NCBI GenBank assembly: GCA_031282125.1
Contig: JAITEH010000117.1
Location: 1 to 5,435 of the forward strand
From: Campylobacteraceae bacterium
Lineage (GTDB): Bacteria; Campylobacterota; Campylobacteria; Campylobacterales; Campylobacteraceae
Direction of reading: 5' to 3'
Length of the DNA: 5,435 bases
Below the pieces are notes generated by a model that ran no database searches, had not been told where the DNA came from, and worked only from the letters and a program-made list of their open reading frames with translations. This document shows, piece after piece, positions 1 through 5,435 of this stretch (its first letter is position 1; each line of letters starts with the position of its first letter). Made by a program: the position numbers and the translations under genes.

Positions 1-181
1 TTTGCATGATATTTCCCAAATTTTCCTTGATAGTAAAAGGCGTGTTAAAGAGTATCGCAAATCCCAAAAATGCGCTTAATACTATCTCCAAGAATGTGTA
101 TAAAACTCCGATAGCCGAAGCCAAAGGTACGGTAATCATAACTTCGATAAAAACATAAAATAAAAAAAGCGCTGATTTCAC
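1..181 (-). CDS. FxsA family inner-membrane protein (5' part only, runs off the left edge)
   Basis: Sixty codons are visible from a GTG start whose first four bases overlap the proS stop (GTGA). The first residues read [20 protein letters not shown], followed by a short turn and a second hydrophobic stretch ending near residue 46 (FLGFAILFN). Two membrane segments are therefore expected, at about residues 4-22 and 25-46. The pattern YVFIEV, a small-residue turn, IGVL, a T, then a helix ending in G matches the FxsA family as I recall it (E. coli FxsA has YVYIEI and HVLGVLLT). E. coli FxsA is an inner-membrane protein whose overproduction relieves F-plasmid exclusion of phage T7; its cellular role here is unknown. 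The GTG start is preferred because a clear AAAAGAGG Shine-Dalgarno lies 7 nt upstream inside proS. Starting at the internal ATG (residue 15) would delete most of the first membrane helix. C. jejuni also has a small membrane protein directly after proS. The C-terminus is outside the window. Confidence 0.8.
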   Translation of the reverse strand, partial: MKSALFLFYVFIEVMITVPLASAIGVLYTFLEIVLSAFLGFAILFNTPFTIKENLGNIMQ

Positions 182-1881
182 GCAAAAACCTCTTTTAATC
201 TCTCATGCAGTTCATTTATATGCACAAACTCTTTTTCATTGGTAGCTCTTGACACAAGCTCCACTTTGCCCTCGTCCAACTCGCGTCCGACGATAAGCGC
301 ATAAGGAAAACCTATCAGTTCAAAATCATTCATCTTAAAGCCAAATCTTTCGTTTCTATCGTCCAAAATCACCTCTTTTTGTTTCGCTCTCAACTCATCG
401 TAAAGCTTAACGGCAAACTCTGTTTGAGCTTCATTTTTTACATTTGAGATGATTATATCCAATACATAAGGAGCGCATTGCTTGTTCCATATACACCCTT
501 TTTCATCATGATTTGCCTCAATCATGACGGCTACAAGGCGGCTTACGCCTATGCCGTAACATCCCATAAAGAACGGCTGGGATTTGCCGTTTTGGTCTAA
601 AAACGAAGCGTTCATGGCTGACGAGTATTTTTGTCCGAGCTGAAATATGTGTCCGACTTCTATACCTTTGGCAAGCGACAATTTTCCACTGCAGCAAGGG
701 CACAAATCGCCCTCGTTTGCCGTTATCAAATCCGCATATCTCTCATCTTTGAAGTTGAACATAGAAACGCCGACATAGTGGTAATTCTCTTCATTTGCGC
801 CGCAGATGAGATTTTTCTCTTCTCTTAGCTCGTTGTCTATGAAAAACTTAATATCCTCAAGCCCAACAGGGCCGCAAAATCCCGCAGTTATCTTAGCCTC
901 TTTTATATCTTCGTTGCTTGCGTCTATGAGTTCCAAAGCTTTCGCGGCATTTTTGGCTTTTATCTCTTGCAAAGTGTCGCAGCCTCGCACAAAAAAGACG
1001 ACGATTTCGCTTCTATCTTTATAAATAGCTTTTTTGATTACGGCTTTTATTGTGTAAAACGTATCTACTTTGAAAAATTCGCCAAGCTGTTCTATGGAGG
1101 TGATATTTGGCGTATGAAATTTCGCAAAATCAGCTTTCGGAGGCTCATTTTCAGTCGTTTTTTTCGCTCTTTTTGCCGCTTCTATATTTGCGGCGTATTG
1201 GCACTTGTCACATATCAATATATCGTCTTCGCCGTTTTTAGCCAACACCATGAACTCTTTGCTTCCACTGCCGCCTATCGCTCCGCTGTCAGCCGCAACC
1301 GCGCGAAATTCCAGTCCAAGTCTTGTAAAAATCGTTGTGTAAGTCTTCTCCATGAGGTCAAATTCACGCTTCAAATCTTCCACAGACGCATGGAAACTAT
1401 ACCCGTCTTTCATGACAAATTCGCGGCCTCTTAAAAGTCCGAATCTCGGACGCGCTTCATCTCTGAATTTTGTATTGATTTGATACAGATGCAAAGGAAG
1501 CTGTTTGTAGCTATTTATCCTGTTTCTTACTATATCGGTAACTACCTCTTCATGAGTAGGTCCTAAGACAAATTCGTTATCTTTTCTATCTTTAAAGCGC
1601 AAAAGCTCTTTGCCGTACACATCGTATCTGCCGCTTTGACGCCAAAGCTCGGAAGGATTCACAACCCCCATGCTTATCTCTTGCGCGCCCGCTCTGTCCA
1701 TCTCTTCTTTGACTACATTTCTTATCTTGTCAAGCACTATTTTACCAAGCGGCAAAAAGTTATAAAGTCCGCTTCCCGTCTGGCTTATAAACCCTCCTCT
1801 TATGAGGAAAATATGGCTTGGAAGCAGCGCGTCTTTAGGCGCGTCTTTTGTCGTAGGTATAAAAAGTTTGGAAAACCTCAT
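178..1881 (-). CDS. proS: Prolyl-tRNA synthetase (ProRS, bacterial type with editing domain)
   Basis: This cytoplasmic class II aminoacyl-tRNA synthetase charges tRNA-Pro with proline using ATP. The length of 567 aa matches the bacterial ProRS type (E. coli 572). Domains in order: a catalytic core with motif 1 around residues 29-46 ([19 protein letters not shown]); the proline/ATP pocket VLGPTHEE at 105-112; motif 2 with FRDEARPR at 139-146 and [11 protein letters not shown] at 154-164; the INS editing insertion at roughly 220-400; motif 3 with GIGVSRLV at 443-450; and a C-terminal anticodon-binding domain at about 470-567. A lysine in YTIKA (K279) sits where the E. coli editing-domain lysine is expected. 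Two cysteine pairs bracket the insertion: C224/C227 and C394/C397 (plus C396). The ATG overlaps the hemA stop as ATGA, with GGAGA 7 nt upstream inside hemA, so translation is probably coupled. It is intact and ordinary for the family. Confidence 0.97.
   Translation of the reverse strand: MRFSKLFIPTTKDAPKDALLPSHIFLIRGGFISQTGSGLYNFLPLGKIVLDKIRNVVKEEMDRAGAQEISMGVVNPSELWRQSGRYDVYGKELLRFKDRKDNEFVLGPTHEEVVTDIVRNRINSYKQLPLHLYQINTKFRDEARPRFGLLRGREFVMKDGYSFHASVEDLKREFDLMEKTYTTIFTRLGLEFRAVAADSGAIGGSGSKEFMVLAKNGEDDILICDKCQYAANIEAAKRAKKTTENEPPKADFAKFHTPNITSIEQLGEFFKVDTFYTIKAVIKKAIYKDRSEIVVFFVRGCDTLQEIKAKNAAKALELIDASNEDIKEAKITAGFCGPVGLEDIKFFIDNELREEKNLICGANEENYHYVGVSMFNFKDERYADLITANEGDLCPCCSGKLSLAKGIEVGHIFQLGQKYSSAMNASFLDQNGKSQPFFMGCYGIGVSRLVAVMIEANHDEKGCIWNKQCAPYVLDIIISNVKNEAQTEFAVKLYDELRAKQKEVILDDRNERFGFKMNDFELIGFPYALIVGRELDEGKVELVSRATNEKEFVHINELHERLKEVFA
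189..196 (-). promoter_or_regulatory. Ribosome binding site of the FxsA-like gene, inside the proS 3' end
   Basis: On the minus strand the sequence AAAAGAGG sits 7 nt before the GTG at 181-179. It lies within the last codons of proS. It decides the start of the next gene, because the nearest in-frame ATG (139-137) has no comparable site and would remove the first membrane helix. Confidence 0.65.
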
Positions 1882-3179
1882 TCATCTATCTCCGAATTTT
1901 TAAATTTAATTGCAGACATATCTTTTAACTGCTCCTCTTTTATATCAAAAAAGTATTGCAAAGACTGTACGATTTTGTCGGACTCGTCAAGCTCCAGAAC
2001 ATTTTTGAGATTTATCGTCGGTTTGTGCAAAAAAGCGTTAAAAGATTGATGCACTATCCTCTCAACGCTCTCTCTCATATCGCTTTGTATATAGCCTTTT
2101 TTAACAGCTTTGTCTATCTCATTTAAGGCACTTTGTTTTGCTTGGTCTCTAATCTCTTTTATGATAGGATCAACCGCCAAAGCCTGAAGTTTCTTGAAAA
2201 AATCGTCAGTCATCTGTCTTACTATAGAGTAAGCTATCTTTGCCTGCTCTTCGCGAAGAGCAAGATTTTTCGCTACTATCTCTTCCAAATCATCCACTGC
2301 ATACACATGTACATTTTCAAAACGGCACGGCTCTATGTCGCGCGGCACGGCTATGTCAAACCAATATCTTTCAAAAACTCTCGCTTCTACCATTTCGTTT
2401 GTGATAATCGTATGCTCCGCGCCCGTTGCGCTGAAAACCAAAGGATATTTGTTGATAGCTTCGCGCAGATTTGAGAAAGGCTCGGCAGAACTGTTTTTGC
2501 CAAGTTTTTTGGCTAAGGTAAGAGCATTTTCGTAACTTCTGTTGATTATAATCACATTGGCGTTTGACGATAATAGATGTTTTGCGGCAAGCTCGCTCAT
2601 TTCGCCCGCTCCTACAACTACGGCATTTACGCCGTCAAGACTCTTCAACAAATCTTTAGCTTTTGTTACCGCTACGGATGAGACGGAGACGGGATTTTTG
2701 GATATATCCGTACTGCTTCTAATCGCCGCCGCACACTTAAAACACTGCTGCATCGCGCGGTTTAGTTTCGTCCCGCAAAATCCGTTTTTCAGTGAAAAAT
2801 TAAAGGTGGATTTGAGCTGTCCTACTATCTGCGTTTCGCCTATCACAAGGCTGTCAAGCGAGGAGCATACGGCAAAGAGATGATGTATCGCGCCGATATT
2901 TTCATATATGTCGGCTCTGTTTTCAAGCTCTTCTTTACTGATGCCGGATATATGCGACAAAACACTTAAGATGAACGACAAACTCTCTTTGCACTCTTTG
3001 ACGCTTGTTATAACTTCGACTCTATTGCACGTAGAGAGTATCACGGCTTCGTTTATGTTTTCATGATTTGTTATCATTTTGAGGACGTTGAAGAATTTGT
3101 CTTCGCTGCTAAATGAGAGCTTTTCTCTGGTTTTGATATCTGTGTTTTTGTGAGTGAAGCTTAACGTCATATACTGCAT
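1878..3179 (-). CDS. hemA: Glutamyl-tRNA reductase
   Basis: HemA reduces Glu-tRNA(Glu) with NADPH to glutamate-1-semialdehyde, the first committed step of the C5 pathway to 5-aminolevulinate and heme. The 433-aa product begins [20 protein letters not shown], the typical N-terminus. Visible signatures are STCNR at 49-53 with the catalytic cysteine C51; IHHLF at 98-102 with the conserved H100; [17 protein letters not shown] ending at 123; the NADPH-domain glycine motif VGAGEM at 189-194; INR at 212-214; [10 protein letters not shown] at 275-284; and a long C-terminal helical dimerisation region (about 315-433). The frame stays open 51 codons further upstream, but that basic stretch lies inside the polyprenyl synthase gene and has no family counterpart. 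The ATG at 3179 is therefore chosen. It overlaps the preceding stop by one base (TAATG), with a purine-rich GAGAGAGA 6 nt upstream. The 3' end overlaps proS by 4 nt. All catalytic residues are present. Confidence 0.97.
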   Translation of the reverse strand: MQYMTLSFTHKNTDIKTREKLSFSSEDKFFNVLKMITNHENINEAVILSTCNRVEVITSVKECKESLSFILSVLSHISGISKEELENRADIYENIGAIHHLFAVCSSLDSLVIGETQIVGQLKSTFNFSLKNGFCGTKLNRAMQQCFKCAAAIRSSTDISKNPVSVSSVAVTKAKDLLKSLDGVNAVVVGAGEMSELAAKHLLSSNANVIIINRSYENALTLAKKLGKNSSAEPFSNLREAINKYPLVFSATGAEHTIITNEMVEARVFERYWFDIAVPRDIEPCRFENVHVYAVDDLEEIVAKNLALREEQAKIAYSIVRQMTDDFFKKLQALAVDPIIKEIRDQAKQSALNEIDKAVKKGYIQSDMRESVERIVHQSFNAFLHKPTINLKNVLELDESDKIVQSLQYFFDIKEEQLKDMSAIKFKNSEIDE

Positions 3180-4075
3180 TAAAAATCTCTCTCTATCATT
3201 TGTGTAATTATCTCTTTTAAGCCGTCTATTTTGTATTTTTCTATCGCTCCGAGCGCCTCGTATCCAAGCTCTTTTGCCTCTTTGACGGAGCGTTCGATTG
3301 CGCCGTATCGGCTCATTTTCTCTTTTATCCAAACTCTATCTTGCGCGTTTAACTCTTTTTTGTAAAGCAATTTAAGCTCTTCACGCTCTTTTTGGGAACA
3401 TTTTTCGTACAGATAAAGATACGGCAGGGTTACTTTGCCCTCTTTGAAATCATGCAAAGCGGGTTTTCCGAGTGTTTTTTCGTCTGAGACTATGTCCAAA
3501 ACATCGTCTATGATTTGAAATGCAATCCCTAAATTTTTGCCGTAAAGCGCGAAATCTTCGCTATTCAACCCTTCCAATATCGCCGCGCTTTTAGCTGAAG
3601 CTTCTATCAGCGAAGCTGTTTTGCGGTAAATCATATCCATGTATTTATCTTTGTCGGTGTTGAAAGAATCGGATAATTGTACATCCATGAGTTCTCCCGC
3701 AGACAAAAGCGCGACGGCGTTGGAAACGCACATTGCCGCGCTGCTTGGAAGTTTGGTTAGTTGTGAAAAAGCAACAGAATACAAAATATCGCCCATCATG
3801 ATAGCTGACTTATTGCCGAATTTTGCGTTAAACGACTCTTCTCCGCGCCTTGTATTAGCATCGTCTATAACGTCGTCGTGCAGTAAGCTTGCCGCATGTA
3901 TCATCTCGATGATAGCGGCGAGTTTTGGGGCTTCATGTGAAGTTTTGGCGATTTTTAGTATCAATTTCGCTCTAAGTCTTTTTCCTTTGGGCACGCTTTT
4001 GTAAAGGTTCTCTATCTCGCCGCCCTCATCTAAAGAGGCGACAAATGAATCCATGATTGCGCTTATTCGTTCCAT
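3179..4075 (-). CDS. ispB: Trans-polyprenyl diphosphate synthase (IspB-like)
   Basis: This cytosolic prenyltransferase elongates an allylic diphosphate with isopentenyl diphosphate, probably to make the menaquinone side chain. At 298 aa it is slightly shorter than E. coli IspB but typical for Campylobacterota. It shows the substrate-binding KGKRLR motif at 30-35; the first aspartate-rich motif LLHDDVIDDANTRRG at 64-78; GDILYS at 95-100; the second aspartate-rich motif FQIIDDVLDI at 186-195; and GKPALHDFKEGKVTLP at 203-218. Small residues (A62, S63) sit just before the first motif, where bulky aromatics would limit chain length, so a long-chain product is expected. The exact length (C30, C35 or C40) cannot be read from the sequence. 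The ATG lies 6 nt after the DUF2018 stop. The gene overlaps hemA by one base. A C. jejuni homologue sits in the same place next to hemA, as I recall. Confidence 0.93.
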   Translation of the reverse strand: MERISAIMDSFVASLDEGGEIENLYKSVPKGKRLRAKLILKIAKTSHEAPKLAAIIEMIHAASLLHDDVIDDANTRRGEESFNAKFGNKSAIMMGDILYSVAFSQLTKLPSSAAMCVSNAVALLSAGELMDVQLSDSFNTDKDKYMDMIYRKTASLIEASAKSAAILEGLNSEDFALYGKNLGIAFQIIDDVLDIVSDEKTLGKPALHDFKEGKVTLPYLYLYEKCSQKEREELKLLYKKELNAQDRVWIKEKMSRYGAIERSVKEAKELGYEALGAIEKYKIDGLKEIITQMIERDF

Positions 4076-4081
4076 GCGGTT

Positions 4082-4366
4082 TTACTCATGCATCGATAAA
4101 ATTTCGCCGACTACTCTGATAAAGATATCATTTTTGCCCTCTTCTATAATGCCTTGATTATCATACGACAGCTCTCGTATCATATTCTCAGCATCGTCTC
4201 CGAAGTGCTCTTTCATGATATGTTCCATCGCGGCATAACGCTCCAGATTTTGCTCCAAAACATCTTCCACAAGGTTTCTGTTGGCGTTAAAAATAGTATC
4301 AAAAAACTTAGAACGCGGACTTCCCGTCAAAATATCGTTTTCGTCAATATTTAGCAAATCTTTCAT
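4082..4366 (-). CDS. DUF2018 family small helical protein (HP0242-like)
   Basis: This small acidic protein of unknown function is the first gene of the operon. From the chosen start (MKDLLNIDENDILTGSPRSK) it is 94 aa, close to the 92 or so of H. pylori HP0242. Shared features as I remember HP0242 are the G-x-P-x-x-K element near residues 15-19, D-x-I-F-x-A, a leucine- and glutamate-rich helix, and a C-terminal DI-x-I...ILS-x-x-E ending. The HP0242 crystal structure is an intertwined all-helical dimer and the family has no established function. The start is uncertain. The open frame can begin at a TTG at 4387 or an ATG at 4375, each only about 10-20 nt after the predicted transcription start. 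The ATG at 4366 fits the family N-terminus best and has a weak GGA a few bases upstream. It lies immediately before the polyprenyl synthase gene, as HP0242 lies near its hemA-proS group. No signal peptide or membrane segment is visible. Confidence 0.85.
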   Translation of the reverse strand: MKDLLNIDENDILTGSPRSKFFDTIFNANRNLVEDVLEQNLERYAAMEHIMKEHFGDDAENMIRELSYDNQGIIEEGKNDIFIRVVGEILSMHE

Positions 4367-4402
4367 AGTTTCCATTTTTATTTTCAATTTTTAAAAGCTT
4401 AG

Positions 4403-4431
4403 ATTATAGCACAGCTAATCTTGTATTTAAC
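4403..4431 (-). promoter_or_regulatory. Promoter of the DUF2018-ispB-hemA-proS-fxsA-like operon
   Basis: On the minus strand there is a perfect extended -10 element, TGCTATAAT, with TATAAT at 4408-4403. A weak -35 (GTTAAA, 4431-4426) lies 17 nt upstream. Housekeeping promoters in Campylobacterota generally rely on the -10 box and have poor -35 boxes, so this is a good candidate. Transcription would start near 4396, giving a 5' leader of roughly 20-30 nt to the two ATG candidates of DUF2018. No other strong promoter-like sequence was noticed between the tightly packed genes downstream. Confidence 0.65.
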
Positions 4432-4468
4432 CATAATATTTAAAAATCACCCTCACAGCCTCTTTAAA

Positions 4469-4515
4469 TTAAAATCTGCCGCGGTTTATCTATCATTAAA
4501 CCAGCTTGATTTTAA
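4469..4515. repeat. Imperfect inverted repeat (hairpin)
   Basis: Outer arms TTAAAATC (4469-4476) and GATTTTAA (4508-4515) are perfect 8-bp complements. Inner arms GGTTTA (4483-4488) and TAAACC (4497-4502) are perfect 6-bp complements around an 8-nt loop. A GC/GC pair (4481-4482 with 4504-4505) is possible between them. Together they could form a 47-nt interrupted hairpin. No U-run follows in a terminator-like way on either strand. Confidence 0.5.
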
Positions 4516-4520
4516 CACTT

Positions 4521-4580
4521 CCAAATCACTTAAGAGGGGTTTTGTCTTAATTACCGCAGCCCTGCCCTGCGCCCATTTGG
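4521..4580. repeat. Nested inverted repeats with a possible three-way junction
   Basis: The outer arms are CCAAAT (4521-4526) and ATTTGG (4575-4580). Between them lie two hairpins: TTAAGA (4530-4535) with TCTTAA (4545-4550) around a 9-nt loop, and the GC-rich CGCAG (4555-4559) with CTGCG (4567-4571) around a 7-nt loop. Folded as RNA this would be a small three-way junction. The arms are short, so chance is possible. Confidence 0.4.
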
Positions 4581-4633
4581 CTATATTTTGAGTTAAACTT
4601 GACCATTATTACCGATTTTATTGAAATATATAG

Positions 4634-4639
4634 TATAAT
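4634..4639 (+). promoter_or_regulatory. Possible upstream -10 box (TATAAT)
   Basis: A perfect TATAAT lies in very AT-rich DNA with no recognisable -35 at 16-18 nt. It could be a second, more distal metY start giving a leader of about 100 nt, or it may be a chance match in AT-rich sequence. Confidence 0.2.
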
Positions 4640-4685
4640 CTTTGTAACGTATTAAATTTAATTTATACTTTTCCGATAAGCATAC

Positions 4686-4715
4686 TTGACAATTAAAAAA
4701 AGTTTTTGCTATACT
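4686..4715 (+). promoter_or_regulatory. metY promoter
   Basis: A perfect -35 TTGACA (4686-4691) and an extended -10 TGCTATACT (TATACT at 4710-4715) are separated by 18 nt. Transcription would begin near 4722, giving a leader of only about 25 nt. A SAM or other riboswitch is therefore unlikely on this transcript. The spacer contains an A7 run (4695-4701) and a TTTTTGC that is repeated downstream at 4725-4731. Confidence 0.75.
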
Positions 4716-4733
4716 ATCATGAATTTTTTGCAA

Positions 4734-4738
4734 AAAGG
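4734..4738 (+). promoter_or_regulatory. metY ribosome binding site
   Basis: AAAGG ends 8 nt before the ATG at 4747. It directly follows a 12-bp palindrome TTTTTGCAAAAA (4725-4736), so the two overlap. Confidence 0.55.
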
Positions 4739-4746
4739 CTATAAAC

Positions 4747-5435
4747 ATGGGTAAAAGAACTGCGGCAATTCATGCAGGCTACGACAAAGATAAGCACGGC
4801 ACAATGGCTGTGCCTATATATCAAACTACAGCTTATGATTTTGGCTCTGCCGAAACGGCGGCAAACCGCTTTGCTCTGGCTGAACTTGGACCGATTTACA
4901 CAAGACTCAACAATCCAACGACAGATATTTTGGAAGCGAGGATAACAGCCTTAGAAGAAGGCGACGGCGCGGTCGCGGTAGCAAGCGGTCAGGCGGCTTC
5001 GTTTTATTCTGTTGTAAATTTGGCAAGGTCTGGAGAAAATATCTTGGTCGCCGAAAAAATCTACGGCGGTTCTATAACGCTTTTGACGCACACTATAAAA
5101 CAGTTTGGCATTGAAGCGAGAGTTTTTGACAGCGACAACGCCGACGATTTGGAGAGTTTGATAGACGATAAGACAAAAGCTATCTACTTTGAAACGCTCT
5201 CAAATCCGCAAATCGCCATCCCAAATATAGAAAAAATAGTCAAAATAGCTAAAAAATACAATATAGTAACCATAGCCGACAATACCGTAGCAACTCCGAT
5301 ACTTTTAAATCCTCTAACGATAGGAGTAGATGTAGTAGTCCACTCTGCCAGCAAATATATATCAGGTAACGGAACGGCTATCGGCGGACTTGTCGTGGAG
5401 AGAAAGGGTCTAAGCGCATTTTTGAAAGACAATCC
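4747..5435 (+). CDS. metY: O-acetylhomoserine sulfhydrylase / aminocarboxypropyltransferase (5' part, runs off the right edge)
   Basis: This is a PLP enzyme of the Cys/Met metabolism family. It replaces the acetyl group of O-acetylhomoserine with sulfide (giving homocysteine) or methanethiol (giving methionine). The 229 complete codons in the window are slightly over half of the usual 420-430 aa. The start MGKRTAAIHAGYDKD is typical, with TRAIHAG-like text and then PIYQTTAY (23-30). Visible sites are YTRLNNPT at 51-58 (phosphate contact across the dimer), ASGQAA at 79-84, IYGGS at 105-109 (ring-stacking tyrosine Y106), ADNT at 177-180 with D178 for the pyridine nitrogen, and the PLP-lysine motif HSASKYISGNG with K203. 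The spacing between the early motifs (LAELGPIYTRLNNPT) favours MetY over MetB/MetC, but related O-succinylhomoserine or cystathionine enzymes cannot be fully excluded without the C-terminus. It has its own promoter and is transcribed away from the heme/proS operon. Confidence 0.9.
   Translation, partial: MGKRTAAIHAGYDKDKHGTMAVPIYQTTAYDFGSAETAANRFALAELGPIYTRLNNPTTDILEARITALEEGDGAVAVASGQAASFYSVVNLARSGENILVAEKIYGGSITLLTHTIKQFGIEARVFDSDNADDLESLIDDKTKAIYFETLSNPQIAIPNIEKIVKIAKKYNIVTIADNTVATPILLNPLTIGVDVVVHSASKYISGNGTAIGGLVVERKGLSAFLKDN

Larger units (their letters stand above)
4421..4605. other. Unexplained island with protein-like open frames on both strands; possible gene remnant or dispersed repeat
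   Basis: I do not recognise this sequence. On the plus strand a frame is open for 62 codons (4403-4588, TGA at 4589). A TTG at 4421 would give 56 aa, with internal text such as SLKRGFVLITAALPCAHLAI. On the minus strand a frame is open for 39 codons (4605-4489, stop at 4488-4486) with no ATG, containing AKWAQGRAAVIKTKPLL and SDLEVLKSSWFNDR. After the stop it continues for ten codons (TAADFNLKRL) to another stop at 4455-4453. Neither frame has a convincing start and ribosome binding site. The protein-like text and raised GC suggest a decayed gene end, a copy of a dispersed repeat, or a non-coding RNA gene. A functional protein is the least likely reading. Confidence 0.35.
4376..4746. other. Divergent intergenic region of about 370 bp
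   Basis: This spacer separates the minus-strand operon from the plus-strand metY gene. It holds the two divergent promoters near its ends (4403-4431 minus, 4686-4715 plus). An island of mixed composition lies at about 4441-4600 and the rest is very AT-rich. By hand count, GC is 13 of 60 at 4381-4440, 62 of 160 at 4441-4600, and 17 of 80 at 4601-4680. No tRNA, rRNA, CRISPR array or recognisable riboswitch was seen. Confidence 0.8.

Noticed and set aside
967..2049. Plus-strand open frames of 155 and 137 codons opposite proS and hemA
   Set aside because: They are antisense to well-supported genes with complete catalytic motifs, and their translations show no recognisable domain and no good ribosome binding site.
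3180..3332. Upstream in-frame extension of hemA by 51 codons
   Set aside because: It lies entirely within the polyprenyl synthase gene, is very basic, has no counterpart in the HemA family, and the ATG at 3179 has the expected [10 protein letters not shown] start with a nearby purine-rich ribosome binding site.
3639..4004. Plus-strand open frame of 121 codons opposite the polyprenyl synthase
   Set aside because: It is an antisense shadow of a gene that carries both aspartate-rich motifs.
4555..4590. Rho-independent terminator at the CGCAG/CTGCG hairpin
   Set aside because: The stem is only 5 bp and the following bases (CCCATTTGGC) are not a T run. No gene on the plus strand ends just before it.
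4575..4595. Sigma-54 promoter
   Set aside because: A TTGGC is present, but the GC dinucleotide expected 10 nt after the GG is missing.
4651..4662. Palindrome ATTAAATTTAAT as a Fur-type or other regulator site
   Set aside because: It consists only of A and T in DNA that is about 80% AT, does not match a known operator I can name, and is likely to occur by chance.
4716..4746. SAM riboswitch or T-box leader for metY
   Set aside because: The predicted transcript leader is only about 25 nt and has no such structure. A longer leader would need the unsupported -10 at 4634.
5184..5432. Minus-strand open frame of 82 codons at the right edge
   Set aside because: It is antisense to metY, whose PLP-binding motifs are clear on the plus strand.

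Overview
The window looks like a chromosomal housekeeping locus of a member of the Campylobacterota (Epsilonproteobacteria), probably Campylobacteraceae. Three things suggest this: an AT-rich sequence; a HemA with the Campylobacter-like N-terminus (SFTHKNTDI followed by REKLSF); and the gene order DUF2018, polyprenyl synthetase, hemA, proS, FxsA-like. From memory, that order resembles the Helicobacter pylori HP0242-HP0238 and Campylobacter jejuni Cj0541-Cj0544 neighbourhoods. The genus cannot be fixed from sequence alone.

Layout. Positions 1-4375 hold a tightly packed operon on the minus strand. In transcription order it contains a DUF2018 helical protein, a long-chain polyprenyl diphosphate synthase, glutamyl-tRNA reductase (hemA), prolyl-tRNA synthetase (proS), and the first 60 codons of an FxsA-type inner-membrane protein that runs off the left edge. 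The junctions are very tight: a 6-nt gap, then a TAATG overlap, an ATGA overlap and a GTGA overlap. A good extended -10 promoter lies just upstream of DUF2018. Positions 4376-4746 form a divergent intergenic region. From 4747 to the right edge is the first half of metY (O-acetylhomoserine sulfhydrylase) on the plus strand, with its own strong promoter.

Functions. HemA starts the C5 pathway to heme from Glu-tRNA. The polyprenyl synthase makes the isoprenoid tail, most likely for menaquinone. ProS charges tRNA-Pro. The operon thus joins two respiratory cofactor steps to translation, while FxsA and DUF2018 are companions of poorly known role. MetY is a separate transcription unit for methionine and sulfur assimilation.

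The coding part is ordinary core genome. The least explained stretch is the intergenic region. It contains an island of about 160 bp (4441-4600, about 39% GC by hand count) between flanks of about 21-22% GC. The island carries nested inverted repeats and protein-like open frames on both strands. It may be a gene remnant, a dispersed repeat or a structured RNA. I see no clear evidence of a previously undescribed system in the window.
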